Positions 1 through 8,882 of a DNA stretch of 29,489 nt are shown here, piece by piece. A model generated the notes under the pieces. The model saw nothing but the letters and a program-made list of their open reading frames with translations, did not search any database and was not told the origin of the DNA. Source of the DNA: CAZTLE01 sp964614415 (GTDB taxonomy: Bacteria > Bacteroidota > Bacteroidia > Flavobacteriales > Flavobacteriaceae). The stretch lies in the NCBI GenBank assembly GCA_964614415.1, contig CAZTLE010000023.1, positions 1-29,489 of the forward strand, read 5' to 3'. The position numbers were made by a program, and so were the translations under genes. Position 1 is the stretch's first letter, and every line of letters starts with the position of its first letter.

Positions 1-758
1 ACCTTGAAGAAGGTTCCCTGTTTTGGGGAGATAAACAGCTAAAAGGCCCAAAGTTCAACCTGGTGCCGGGAGAACCCTTTATGAAATTGGTAGCCCAGGA
101 ATACAACGTCATGCCCTATATCTCGGTGCGGGAAAACGTCGCCACCTATCTTTCCAGGGTGGACCCCGAAAAGGACAATGCACGGGTTGACACACTACTC
201 GAAGTAGTGGATTTGGTAGATTTTTCGGAAGTGAAAGTAAAAGACCTGAGCGGTGGCCAGAAGCAGCGAGTGGCCCTGGCTAAAGCACTGGCAAACGAAC
301 CCGAAGCACTGCTACTCGATGAACCTTTTAGTCATATCGACACCTTCCGAAAAAGCCGACTGCGGCGACAGTTATTTACATACCTGAAGGAGCGGGAAAT
401 CACCTGCATCACGGCCACACATGACAGTGAGGAAGCCCTTTCGTATTCCGACGAGATTATCATATTGAATAATGGAAGCGTGGAGGTCATGGGATCGGCA
501 GAAACGGTCTATAAACAACTGGAAAGTGAATATCAGGCCGGTTTTTTCGGGGAGGTCAATACCCTGAACGGCCGGTATCTGCTACCGCATCAACTCCTCA
601 TTTCAGAAGAAAAAACGTCCTGGCAGGTCACAGTACAGCGTGTTTATTTTAAAGGAAGTCACTACCTGGTTGAAGCCGAATTGGAGGGGAACAAGGTCTT
701 TTTCAATGCTCCGGAGAGGCTATCTATGCACACAAAAGTATATTTGAAATCTGAATAA
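1..758 (+). CDS. ABC transporter ATP-binding protein (3' part)
   Basis: This is the C-terminal part of an ABC-type ATPase that energises transport across the inner membrane. The reading frame is open from base 3, so the gene begins upstream. A GTG at 63 lies mid-domain and is not a believable start. The visible part has a Q-loop (LVAQEYNVMPYISVRENV), the family signature LSGGQKQRVALAKALA, Walker B (ALLLDEPFSHID) and the switch His in ATHDSEEA. Walker A lies off the window. About 75 residues follow the nucleotide-binding domain, an accessory tail like that in importers of the PotA/MalK/MetN type. The permease is not visible, so the substrate is unknown. There is no evident link to the glucan locus downstream. 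Confidence 0.9.
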   Translation, partial: LEEGSLFWGDKQLKGPKFNLVPGEPFMKLVAQEYNVMPYISVRENVATYLSRVDPEKDNARVDTLLEVVDLVDFSEVKVKDLSGGQKQRVALAKALANEPEALLLDEPFSHIDTFRKSRLRRQLFTYLKEREITCITATHDSEEALSYSDEIIILNNGSVEVMGSAETVYKQLESEYQAGFFGEVNTLNGRYLLPHQLLISEEKTSWQVTVQRVYFKGSHYLVEAELEGNKVFFNAPERLSMHTKVYLKSE

Positions 759-847
759 CCGCCCCAAATATGTCGTCGGTTAGGGAAGTATTCAAGGTCC
801 TTCCAAAAATTAGAGTATTTTAGTATATCCTATCGATCAAGCCCATT

Positions 848-3643
848 TTGAAAAGAATCGTTCAGTTTGCTCTCCTTCTCATCACCCTTTCAGGGTTTTC
901 TCAGGAGTTACCACCCGTGGTCAATTATGATCCTTCTGCCTATGGGGCAGACAATCAAAACTGGATGATATCTCAGTCCAATGAGCAATACATCTATGTC
1001 GCCAATAACAAGGGGCTCCTGGAGTTTAACGGGGCGTCCTGGGAACTCTATCCTACACCCAATGAAACGATCATGAGGTCGGTAAATGCTATTGGTGACC
1101 GAATTTACTCCGGGTGCTATATGGACTTTGGATATTGGCAGCGTACCGGAACAGGTACCCTTGGCTACACATCCCTGGCCCAACAACTGAATGTCGAAAT
1201 GATCGTCGATGAACAGATCTGGAACATCATTGATTACGAAGGATCTATCCTCTTTCAGTCGCTAAACCGAATTTACATCTATAACAAGACCAACGAGTCG
1301 ATTTCTATAATAGATGCAGGAAGCACCCTGACCAAACTTTTCATGGTCGACAATGTTTTCTTCTATCATGTGATGGGCGAAGGCCTGTATACCATTGAAA
1401 ACAGAGGGGGAAAACTGGTAAGCGACGATCCTGTGCTGCAGCAAAACAACCTGGTTCACATGTTCAGGAGATCCGATCAATATGTCCTGTTAACTGCTAA
1501 TAATGGCTTTTATACGCTGAATAATGGCACGACAGCCCCATGGCCCGTACCTGCCGATTCTATTCTGCGGGACCGAAGCATTTATAACAGCATTACGCTA
1601 TCCAATGGCGATATGATGTTGGGTACCATTGCCAATGGGATGATGGCCTTATCGGCAGACGGTGAGTTTCTCTATCAAATGGATCAGTCCAACGGATTGG
1701 GAGATAACACGACGCTATCGTTGTTTGAGGATTCCCGGGAAAATATTTGGCTGGCATTGGACAATGGCATCGATTTTATCAATACCAATGCACCATTTAC
1801 CAGTTATTTTGACCGAAATGGCCCATTGGGGACTGTTTATGTTTCTGCACTACATAATGGCCATCTTTACCTGGGCACCAATCAGGGATTGTTTTTTAAA
1901 CCCTATGGTTCCGATGAAGATTTTAAGATCATTAGAGGAACTGAAGGGCAGGTTTGGAATCTGCGAGTAATTGATGGCGAATTGTTTTGCGGACATAACC
2001 TCGGAACCTTTCTGGTAACCGAAGATAATGCCGAACTGATCACAAACGTCCCCGGGACCTGGGAGATCAAAAGAATCCCCGGCAGGGAAGATCTGCTTAT
2101 TCAGGGTAATTATCAGGGCCTGAATGTCCTGGTAAGAGAGAACGGTCAATGGAGACTCCGAAACAAGATTACGGGATTTGATATTTCATCCAAGTACTTC
2201 GAGATAACGGGCAGCGGAACCATATTGGTAAGCCATGAGTACAAAGGTGTTTACCGGCTTAACGTAAACGAATCGTATACCGAAATTGAATCCTATGCCG
2301 AAATGACCTCTGTAAAAAAAGGGGCGCATTCCGGTTTGGTTTCTTACCACGATGAGATCTATTATGCCTATCGCGATGGAATCTTTGTCTATGATGCGTC
2401 GACGGCAGATTTCAAGAGGGATGAAATGCTGAGCGCTATTTTTGATGGCGATCAATACATCTCCGGGAAGTTGATTGACGATGGCCAGGGTAAGCTTTGG
2501 GCATTTACGAAAGACGCGCTTGTGTACATTTTTGCCGAAAGGCTCAACAATCAGTTAAAGATTGTCCGTATTCCTATTCCGTTGTTCCAACGAAGTGCCC
2601 TTGAAGGTTATGAAAATATTGCACACTTAAAGGACGAAGAGTATTTGGTAGGAACATCAAGCGGTTATCTTCACATGGATTTGGGAGCAGGGCGGCAGCG
2701 AGATCACTATATTAAGATCAATAGGGTCGTTTCCAGTACAAGAACAGGAGAGGAAACTCTTGTAGACCTTTCCGGGGAGGGTGAATTTCTCGCGAATCAG
2801 AATTATCTATCGTTTCAGTACAGCTCACCTGATTATCACAAATTCCACATCATAGAATATCAATACCAGCTCACGGGGTTGTTTGATCAATGGAGTGAAT
2901 GGAGCACAGAATCGAGTCAGTCTTTCGACAACCTCCCTTTTGGGTCTTATGAGTTTAAAGTGCGCTCCAGGATTAGCAATGTGGAGTCCAGTAACGTGGC
3001 ATCCTATGCCTTTGAAATTAACAGGCCGTGGTATTTATCCAATTTGGCGGTGGGTATTTATGTGGTTGGTGTTTTCCTGTTGTTTGTGGGCATCAATGCT
3101 TTCTACAAACGCTATTATAGAAAACAACGCCAGCGATTGCTTGAAAAGAAAGCCCGTGAAATGGAGCTTCAGGAGTTGGAGTCCCAAAAGGAGATTATTC
3201 AGTTAAAGAATCAGAGTCTGAATCTGGAAATAGAATCCCGCAATCGTGAGTTGGCTGTTTCAACCATGAGTATGGTCAAGAAGAACAGTATTCTCAACGA
3301 TCTGAAAACCGAGCTGGAGACCATCACGGATCTGGGGAAACTGCCCAATGTGATCAGGACCATCAACAAGAACCTGAATAATGAAGACGACTGGAAGTTC
3401 TTTGAAAAGGCCTTTAATCATGCCGATAAGGACTTTTTCAAGAAGGTGAAGGAAATGCATCCGGAGCTAACTCCCAACGATCTGAGGCTTTGTGTATACC
3501 TCCGGCTCAATTTGTCTTCGAAGGAGATCGCACCGCTTTTGAACATCTCACCAAGAAGTGTGGAAATTAAACGCTACCGGCTGCGAAAGAAAATTGACCT
3601 CCCGCGCCACACCAATCTTAACGACTATTTCATTAGCCTTTAA
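848..3643 (+). CDS. Transmembrane sensor-regulator: beta-propeller, Y_Y_Y domain, TM, coiled coil, LuxR-like HTH
   Basis: This 931-aa protein is probably the regulator of the adjacent glucan operon. It opens with a signal peptide (MKRIVQFALLLITLSGFSQ). About 600 residues of repeated WD-like blades follow, resembling the reg_prop propeller of hybrid two-component sensors (for example IWLALDNGIDFINT near 300). A Y_Y_Y (triple tyrosine) domain covers about 640-727, with a membrane helix at about 730-755. Then comes a long Glu/Lys/Gln-rich coiled coil (about 758-825) and a C-terminal HTH at about 875-917 with the pattern SSKEIAPLLNISPRSVEIKRYRLRKK. There is no histidine kinase, receiver or AraC domain, so signal and DNA binding sit in one membrane-tethered chain. 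The start is TTG; no in-frame ATG gives an intact signal peptide. It converges on the glucan operon with a 19-bp gap. The sensed ligand is inferred, not shown. Confidence 0.85.
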   Translation: MKRIVQFALLLITLSGFSQELPPVVNYDPSAYGADNQNWMISQSNEQYIYVANNKGLLEFNGASWELYPTPNETIMRSVNAIGDRIYSGCYMDFGYWQRTGTGTLGYTSLAQQLNVEMIVDEQIWNIIDYEGSILFQSLNRIYIYNKTNESISIIDAGSTLTKLFMVDNVFFYHVMGEGLYTIENRGGKLVSDDPVLQQNNLVHMFRRSDQYVLLTANNGFYTLNNGTTAPWPVPADSILRDRSIYNSITLSNGDMMLGTIANGMMALSADGEFLYQMDQSNGLGDNTTLSLFEDSRENIWLALDNGIDFINTNAPFTSYFDRNGPLGTVYVSALHNGHLYLGTNQGLFFKPYGSDEDFKIIRGTEGQVWNLRVIDGELFCGHNLGTFLVTEDNAELITNVPGTWEIKRIPGREDLLIQGNYQGLNVLVRENGQWRLRNKITGFDISSKYFEITGSGTILVSHEYKGVYRLNVNESYTEIESYAEMTSVKKGAHSGLVSYHDEIYYAYRDGIFVYDASTADFKRDEMLSAIFDGDQYISGKLIDDGQGKLWAFTKDALVYIFAERLNNQLKIVRIPIPLFQRSALEGYENIAHLKDEEYLVGTSSGYLHMDLGAGRQRDHYIKINRVVSSTRTGEETLVDLSGEGEFLANQNYLSFQYSSPDYHKFHIIEYQYQLTGLFDQWSEWSTESSQSFDNLPFGSYEFKVRSRISNVESSNVASYAFEINRPWYLSNLAVGIYVVGVFLLFVGINAFYKRYYRKQRQRLLEKKAREMELQELESQKEIIQLKNQSLNLEIESRNRELAVSTMSMVKKNSILNDLKTELETITDLGKLPNVIRTINKNLNNEDDWKFFEKAFNHADKDFFKKVKEMHPELTPNDLRLCVYLRLNLSSKEIAPLLNISPRSVEIKRYRLRKKIDLPRHTNLNDYFISL

Positions 3644-3662
3644 TTACTGTGGAAAGGGCCTT

Positions 3663-4571
3663 CTAAAACTTTAGACTTTCATGCTTATCCCACAGTCCCC
3701 AATAGGCACCTACGTCCCCTTCGGGTCCTACTTTCCAGGATTCGTCAAAAGATGAAAAATAGAACATCTCAATATCGTCCTTGGCGGACCAAAGCTGCGC
3801 ATTGATGAAGTATTTCATCGCGTTTTCCGCGGATGGAAAAGCGCCTTTCAGGTTGGTTCCCTGACTGGGCCAACCCGTCTCTGTGATGATGACCTTTTTT
3901 CCCCGGGCTGCGTGAACGGCCTGTCCATACATTTGTTGCATGTGGTTCAACGAGCCGTCAATGTCGCATCCTTCCCAGTATGGATAACAATTCGCAAGGA
4001 CAAGGTCGCAAGCCTCCGTGAGACGCGTGTGATGTGAAAATTCATAATAGGCATCCACATAACCAACGGGAACATCGGGAATCGCCTCTTTAACGAGATA
4101 GATGTAATCCAGCAATTGTTCCAGGGTAAGATCGTTTCGATACAACACCTCGTTGCCAACAGCGGCGATATCCACCATGCCTGCCTTCGACAATTCGATC
4201 AGGGCATCAATCTCATCTTCATTCTTATCGAGATCGTCTCCTAGCCATGCACCGACCATGGTTTTAAGACCATGTTTCTTTGCTACTTTGGGCACGAATT
4301 CGTTTCCTTCGATACAGGAAAATGAGCGCACCCACTTTGTATAAGGCTTTATAATCTGTATTCTTCGCTCTACCTGAGCTTCTGTTATAATATCTCCTGG
4401 CTCCTGCCCGTCTTCATACATACTGAAACACAATCCGTGCATGCCGGAGGCAAGGGTCTTTCTCCAAAGCTCCTCAAGCTGCTTTCTGGAATATTTGCTA
4501 AAATCGACCCCTTCGTATGAGGTGAAATCTGTGTTTGCTAGCAGGAAGTCATGTTCTCCTCTGTAAGACAT
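3663..4571 (-). CDS. GH17 family beta-1,3-glucanase-like hydrolase, cytosolic
   Basis: This 302-aa TIM-barrel glycoside hydrolase of family 17 hydrolyses beta-1,3-glucans or their oligosaccharides. The acid/base is probably E141 in AAVGNEVLY, and the nucleophile is probably E231 in IITETGWPSQG. Both are classic GH17 motifs at the ends of strands 4 and 7. There is no signal peptide or lipobox: the protein starts MSYRGEHDFLLANTDF. It should therefore act in the cytoplasm on imported oligosaccharides. It is the last gene of the operon, and its ATG follows the stop of the MFS symporter after a single base, which suggests translational coupling and a joint import-and-cleave step. It is distinct from the larger GH17 lipoprotein at 7555-8841. 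Exact linkage preference and any transglycosylation activity cannot be read from the sequence. Confidence 0.9.
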   Translation of the reverse strand: MSYRGEHDFLLANTDFTSYEGVDFSKYSRKQLEELWRKTLASGMHGLCFSMYEDGQEPGDIITEAQVERRIQIIKPYTKWVRSFSCIEGNEFVPKVAKKHGLKTMVGAWLGDDLDKNEDEIDALIELSKAGMVDIAAVGNEVLYRNDLTLEQLLDYIYLVKEAIPDVPVGYVDAYYEFSHHTRLTEACDLVLANCYPYWEGCDIDGSLNHMQQMYGQAVHAARGKKVIITETGWPSQGTNLKGAFPSAENAMKYFINAQLWSAKDDIEMFYFSSFDESWKVGPEGDVGAYWGLWDKHESLKF

Positions 4572-4572
4572 A

Positions 4573-6003
4573 TTAGTTCGGTTTTAATTCTTCTTTTGCA
4601 TTTTTACGCCTTTCCAATTCTGCGCGAACTTCATTGGCGCGTTCTTCGGTGACATTATAATTACGCATTACCAGCATTGCGATAGCGGTTCCCAGGATAG
4701 GAAGTCCGGAGAAAAATATTCGCAATCCTGTAACGGCTCCTTCGGGTTGTTCGGCTGCTCCTGAGTCAAATCCTACCGAGCTCATGATGACCCCACTTAA
4801 TCCACCGGCAATAGCAAAACCAAATTTTACCATCCACCAGTAAATAGCTCCAAATGTTCCTTCCCGCCGCAAGCCGGTATTCAACTCATCCAGATCGATC
4901 ACATCGGCCGTCATAGACATCATCAGTACAAACAGACTTCCAATTCCGAAGGAGAAAAAGGGAAGTGCAAAAATGTACATATACGGTTTCCCGGGAATGA
5001 ACAGGAACCACAGCATAATGTATCCTACAATCGAAATTCCCTGTGAAACAATAAATGCTTTCTTCTTACCCATGACCTTCGACATTCTGGTGACTATCGG
5101 AATCACAAGGAACGTAGTTCCCAGAGCCCCAAGCGAACCGAAGAGCGTAGGCCAAACGCCTGCTGCACCAGCGTCTCCGTCAAAAAGGTGGTATACGATT
5201 ATGAAAAATGAAAATGCTGCAATGGTATTAAAAGCGTTGAACACCAGGAAGGTAGCGATACATAGTTGCCGAAATGGCTTGAGCTTGAAAGCCTGTCCAA
5301 ATCCTACGAGTATCTCTTTAAGACTCTTCCCTATGGTCTTAAAGCTCAAGGTAGAGTAGTTTTCATTTAATGTGGACTTACTCTTAATGAAGATGCCCGG
5401 GACCATGGCAAATATGGCGCAAATGACTCCTACCCAAATGGCTAATGAACGGGTGGCGACATCGGCCGATTCAAACATCTCCTGATCGTACATAATCACC
5501 CAAAACCAGGGAGCAATTACCCATGCCCACTGACCAATCCACTGCGCCACGGCCATGATGTTCGTGCGCTCGTGGAAATCGTTGCTCATTTCATACCCCA
5601 TGGCCACGTAGGGTACGCTGAAAATGGTTAGGCCTAAGTAGAAACAGAAGGACCAGAGCAGGAAGTAGGTGAAATTATAGTCCAGTCCGTTCTCCCTGTA
5701 TAGTTGCCACATGGTGACAAAGGAAACTCCCATAATGATCGCGCCCAGGATGACGTATTGCTTTCTTCGTCCCCAACGAGACTTGGTGTTATCGGATATA
5801 AAGCCCATGATCGGGTCGGTAATCGAATCGAATATTCTGGGGAAAAAGTAGATCACCCCCCACATCCAACCCGGAAAACCCAGATCCTGGACCAATACAA
5901 CCATAAATATTCCCAACACTGCGGGAAACATTTGATTGGCTAGCATGCCAACTCCGAAGGCGACTTTTTGACCGAATGGGACTCTCTGGGTTGTTGTAGA
6001 CAT
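4573..6003 (-). CDS. MFS sugar:cation symporter, GPH (MelB-like) family
   Basis: This 476-aa inner-membrane carrier has about 12 hydrophobic helices. It belongs to the glycoside-pentoside-hexuronide:cation symporters. The diagnostic stretch is at residues 59-80: D59 and D63 in FDSITDP, which match the cation-site acids of the family, followed by the loop ISDNTKSRWGRRKQ. A hydrophilic Arg/Glu/Lys-rich tail ends the protein. It sits between the GH30 lipoprotein (49 bp upstream) and the cytosolic GH17 (1 bp downstream). The likely cargo is therefore a beta-glucan oligosaccharide or gentio/laminari-disaccharide released in the periplasm. The substrate is inferred from context only. Confidence 0.9.
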   Translation of the reverse strand: MSTTTQRVPFGQKVAFGVGMLANQMFPAVLGIFMVVLVQDLGFPGWMWGVIYFFPRIFDSITDPIMGFISDNTKSRWGRRKQYVILGAIIMGVSFVTMWQLYRENGLDYNFTYFLLWSFCFYLGLTIFSVPYVAMGYEMSNDFHERTNIMAVAQWIGQWAWVIAPWFWVIMYDQEMFESADVATRSLAIWVGVICAIFAMVPGIFIKSKSTLNENYSTLSFKTIGKSLKEILVGFGQAFKLKPFRQLCIATFLVFNAFNTIAAFSFFIIVYHLFDGDAGAAGVWPTLFGSLGALGTTFLVIPIVTRMSKVMGKKKAFIVSQGISIVGYIMLWFLFIPGKPYMYIFALPFFSFGIGSLFVLMMSMTADVIDLDELNTGLRREGTFGAIYWWMVKFGFAIAGGLSGVIMSSVGFDSGAAEQPEGAVTGLRIFFSGLPILGTAIAMLVMRNYNVTEERANEVRAELERRKNAKEELKPN

Positions 6004-6052
6004 ATTTTAGGTATTAGGTTATTTTGGTTTTATTGCCCTTAGCTTTAATTGG

Positions 6053-7552
6053 TTAGTTAGTGGAACCTGGTATTACTATGGTTTGCAAGGCTTGCCCGCC
6101 TATGCTTAATGCCACTTGCTTTTCGTTAAGGATTATATTAAAATCTCTGGCTATAGGCTCTTCGTTAAATACTACAATGGCAATGGAATTATCAGGGTTT
6201 CTGGCTGCGGTAACCATGAACTTTTCAATTTCAGGAGCGTCCACCTCAATCACTTTGGCTCCCGGGCGAATGTACTTGCTGAAGTGCGCCATGGTATAGT
6301 ACAGCGGAGTGAAGTACACCTCATCCTGATCCGGATCCACGATCACCGGTGCAATGCACCAATTCTTGAACCAGTTGGGGCCTCCCTGCTTATCGAGGAC
6401 CATATTCCAATCTACCCAGCCGTCTACCCAATTATTAAGGCAGCCAATTATATCCCGCGCATAGCGGTTCACAGGTGAGTATTTCGGGTGCAGGTACTTT
6501 TGATCTTCCGGTGCCCAGTCCCAACCCCAGTCGGTGGCTTCTTTGGACCAATACCAGGCATCGTCCTGCCATACAGGCACCTGAGCATCGATACAGCCTT
6601 CAGTCTCAATTAGAAGCTTGTCCGGGGCTTTGTTGTGGGCATATTGCAGTTCCTCCGGAAATACTTCATAGGTGCTTTCATACCAGTGAATAGCCGTTCC
6701 TGAAAAGTACTTAGAAGAAGACTCATCCCGGTACATCTCGTCTACCCATTTCTTTAGCTCTGCCCGGTTCTGGTCATAGCCCAGAATGACAAGGTCTCCT
6801 TTGCCGTCGGCTTCCAACTTCGGGCCCAGGTGAAACTCAACAAAATCTGTCATTTCCTTGGGAGTGTAGTGCATACTTTCCCAGTTGTTCCCGTTACCAT
6901 GGGGTTCGTTCTCTACGGTGAATCCCCAAAGGTCGATGCCTTCCGCTTTGTAGGCGTCGGCGTACTTGGAAAAGAAGAGGGCCCAGGTATCGTAGTATTC
7001 GGGTAGTAGCTTACCTCCCACCCAGTTCTTATTGTCTTTCATCCACGGCGGAGCCGTCCAGGGTGAGGCAAATATTTTGAATCCGTCTTCAGACACGGCT
7101 TGCGCATCTTTGATCATAGGGATGAGGTCATCCCGATCCTCATCTATAGTGAAATGTTCCAACTCCATATCGTCTTCTACTGCCGCATAGGAATAATTGG
7201 TGAGGGAGAAGTCACAGGAGTTCATGTGTGTTCTGGTGAGCGAGTAATTTGCTCCCTCGCGGCTGAAGTACGCCCGCAGGATCGTATCCCTGTTCTTTTG
7301 ACTCAACCGGTTCAGCAAATAAGCCGAAGATTCGGTGAAAGCACCGCCAAAACCGGTAATGGTTTGTAGTTCTTTTTCCGGGGACAGCCTGATCTCCAAA
7401 AGTTCTTCAGCTTCGGAAAAAGGGGAAACAGGCGTTAGTTTATTTCCGCTTAGCGAAGTTTCGAATACTTCTACCTCCAGGGTATTTTCGGGTTTGCATG
7501 CCATAATGATAGTCACCAGGATTAATAAACCGACGGTTCTTACTCTTTTCAT
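6053..7552 (-). CDS. GH30 family beta-glucanase/glucosidase lipoprotein (probable beta-1,6-glucanase)
   Basis: This 499-aa enzyme is of glycoside hydrolase family 30. The probable acid/base is E216 in FTVENEPHGN and the probable nucleophile is E318 in LLIETEGC, aligned by hand with the motifs of human glucocerebrosidase. FGGAFTESSAYLL near residue 70 and SPWTAPPWMK near 165 are also family hallmarks. A C-terminal beta-sandwich follows the barrel (about 420-499). The N-terminus is a lipoprotein signal (IIMAC, Cys19), so the enzyme is membrane-anchored outside the cytoplasm. In laminarin loci GH30 members often cleave beta-1,6 branches, which fits here, but exo-beta-glucosidase activity is possible. 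The gene starts 2 bp after the GH17 lipoprotein stop. Confidence 0.92.
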   Translation of the reverse strand: MKRVRTVGLLILVTIIMACKPENTLEVEVFETSLSGNKLTPVSPFSEAEELLEIRLSPEKELQTITGFGGAFTESSAYLLNRLSQKNRDTILRAYFSREGANYSLTRTHMNSCDFSLTNYSYAAVEDDMELEHFTIDEDRDDLIPMIKDAQAVSEDGFKIFASPWTAPPWMKDNKNWVGGKLLPEYYDTWALFFSKYADAYKAEGIDLWGFTVENEPHGNGNNWESMHYTPKEMTDFVEFHLGPKLEADGKGDLVILGYDQNRAELKKWVDEMYRDESSSKYFSGTAIHWYESTYEVFPEELQYAHNKAPDKLLIETEGCIDAQVPVWQDDAWYWSKEATDWGWDWAPEDQKYLHPKYSPVNRYARDIIGCLNNWVDGWVDWNMVLDKQGGPNWFKNWCIAPVIVDPDQDEVYFTPLYYTMAHFSKYIRPGAKVIEVDAPEIEKFMVTAARNPDNSIAIVVFNEEPIARDFNIILNEKQVALSIGGQALQTIVIPGSTN

Positions 7553-7554
7553 AA

Positions 7555-8841
7555 TTAATGATTTACCTGAATTAATCTGGACGGTGGTATGTCCACATTC
7601 AATAGCAATGAGTCTCTATTCCCATTGTATGTTTTGACAATGGGTTTTCCTCCACGCGTCAAATCCTTGAAAAGACCATTATCCACTTCATCCCAAAGGA
7701 CAAATTTTGCCTTTCCGTCTACAGTGAATAATCCGAAATGGTTCTCAGATCCCATTAAGTTATGGGCGTCCTTCCAGGGCTCGTTAAAGGCCTCGAAGTA
7801 GAAACAGGAGATTCCATTCGCGTTAGTCCATTCCCGCATATGCTTGTAATACAGAGCTTGTTTGTACTCATCAGTGGCTTTAGATCCGTTAGGGCCGTAC
7901 AACCCGTTGGAGGTGGTTGCCCAACCCGTCTCTCCTATGTGGATCGGTTTGTCAACGCCCAGGCTCTTCATGTAGGAAGTCACCGAATCGTATTGTTTCA
8001 TAGCGAACTTTTTCGCCCGGAGCATTGCATTTTCGACCTTCTCCATTTTGGAAAGGGCCTCATCTTCCTCGGGAATCAACCAAAACTCAGGGTTGTAGTG
8101 TGAGTTGTGATACGGGTAGGTATGCATGGAAATATAATCTACGGCCCTGACCAGTTTTTCCAGGTCTTCCGTATGATATTCGCTATCGCCACCGCCCCAT
8201 GAAGCGTAGTCGTCCGAACTGGTGATCCAGAGGTCAGCCGGAAGCTCTCCCTGCTTCTTTAGGTCCTGCAGATGCGTTACCCACTTTAAGATGACAGAAG
8301 GCTGTACATAGTAGCTGGCGGCCCATTTTACCATGGCTTCATTACCCACGGCAAGGACCTTAACAATATCCGGATACTTATTGGCTAAAGCCACCGCCCG
8401 ACCAATCTCGGCCTCGTTATCGGGACTTTCCACATTGTGATCGGGTTCCTTATCTGTCCACGCGTTCAGGCAGTCGATCCAGGCGCCCAGCATGACATAC
8501 ATCTCAAAATCCGGGTCGTCTTCCTTCAACTCCTGTATCGCCTGCAATACATTGGGTGCATGAGGCAGCTGAACATTGTAGGTTCGTATTATCCGGATCC
8601 CCATGGTATGGAGGATTCGCATGTCTTCTTTAAGTTCTGCTATGGCGGGTTGACTGTCCCGCGATTTCATACGATACCCACCGTATGAGATCGCTAAATA
8701 TTCCGGGTTTCCTAAAATATCTTTGGCCGTCACTGTCTTTTCAATTTGTTGTTGATCTTCTTTTTGGGGTGTTGCATCCTTGCAAGATACTATAAGAATG
8801 GCGAGTGCCGCCAAAACAAATATATGTTTACGTGTTCTCAT
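7555..8841 (-). CDS. GH17 family beta-glucanase lipoprotein
   Basis: This 428-aa family 17 hydrolase has a lipoprotein signal peptide ending LIVSC (Cys20) and a polar linker (KDATPQKEDQQQ). The barrel starts near residue 45. The acid/base is probably E168 in LAVGNEAMVKW, and the nucleophile is probably E304 in HIGETGWATT. It is about 100 residues longer than the cytosolic GH17 of the same operon and carries extra loops around the substrate groove, so the two are not simple duplicates. The lipid anchor places it in the periplasm or on the surface. The residues after the Cys are less acidic than in the GH16, which makes a periplasmic location somewhat more likely (inference). Its likely role is trimming beta-1,3-gluco-oligosaccharides before inner-membrane import. 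Confidence 0.9.
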   Translation of the reverse strand: MRTRKHIFVLAALAILIVSCKDATPQKEDQQQIEKTVTAKDILGNPEYLAISYGGYRMKSRDSQPAIAELKEDMRILHTMGIRIIRTYNVQLPHAPNVLQAIQELKEDDPDFEMYVMLGAWIDCLNAWTDKEPDHNVESPDNEAEIGRAVALANKYPDIVKVLAVGNEAMVKWAASYYVQPSVILKWVTHLQDLKKQGELPADLWITSSDDYASWGGGDSEYHTEDLEKLVRAVDYISMHTYPYHNSHYNPEFWLIPEEDEALSKMEKVENAMLRAKKFAMKQYDSVTSYMKSLGVDKPIHIGETGWATTSNGLYGPNGSKATDEYKQALYYKHMREWTNANGISCFYFEAFNEPWKDAHNLMGSENHFGLFTVDGKAKFVLWDEVDNGLFKDLTRGGKPIVKTYNGNRDSLLLNVDIPPSRLIQVNH

Positions 8842-8882
8842 AATTCTTGTCCTTTAAATGGGCCTTCTCAACGGCCACGTTT

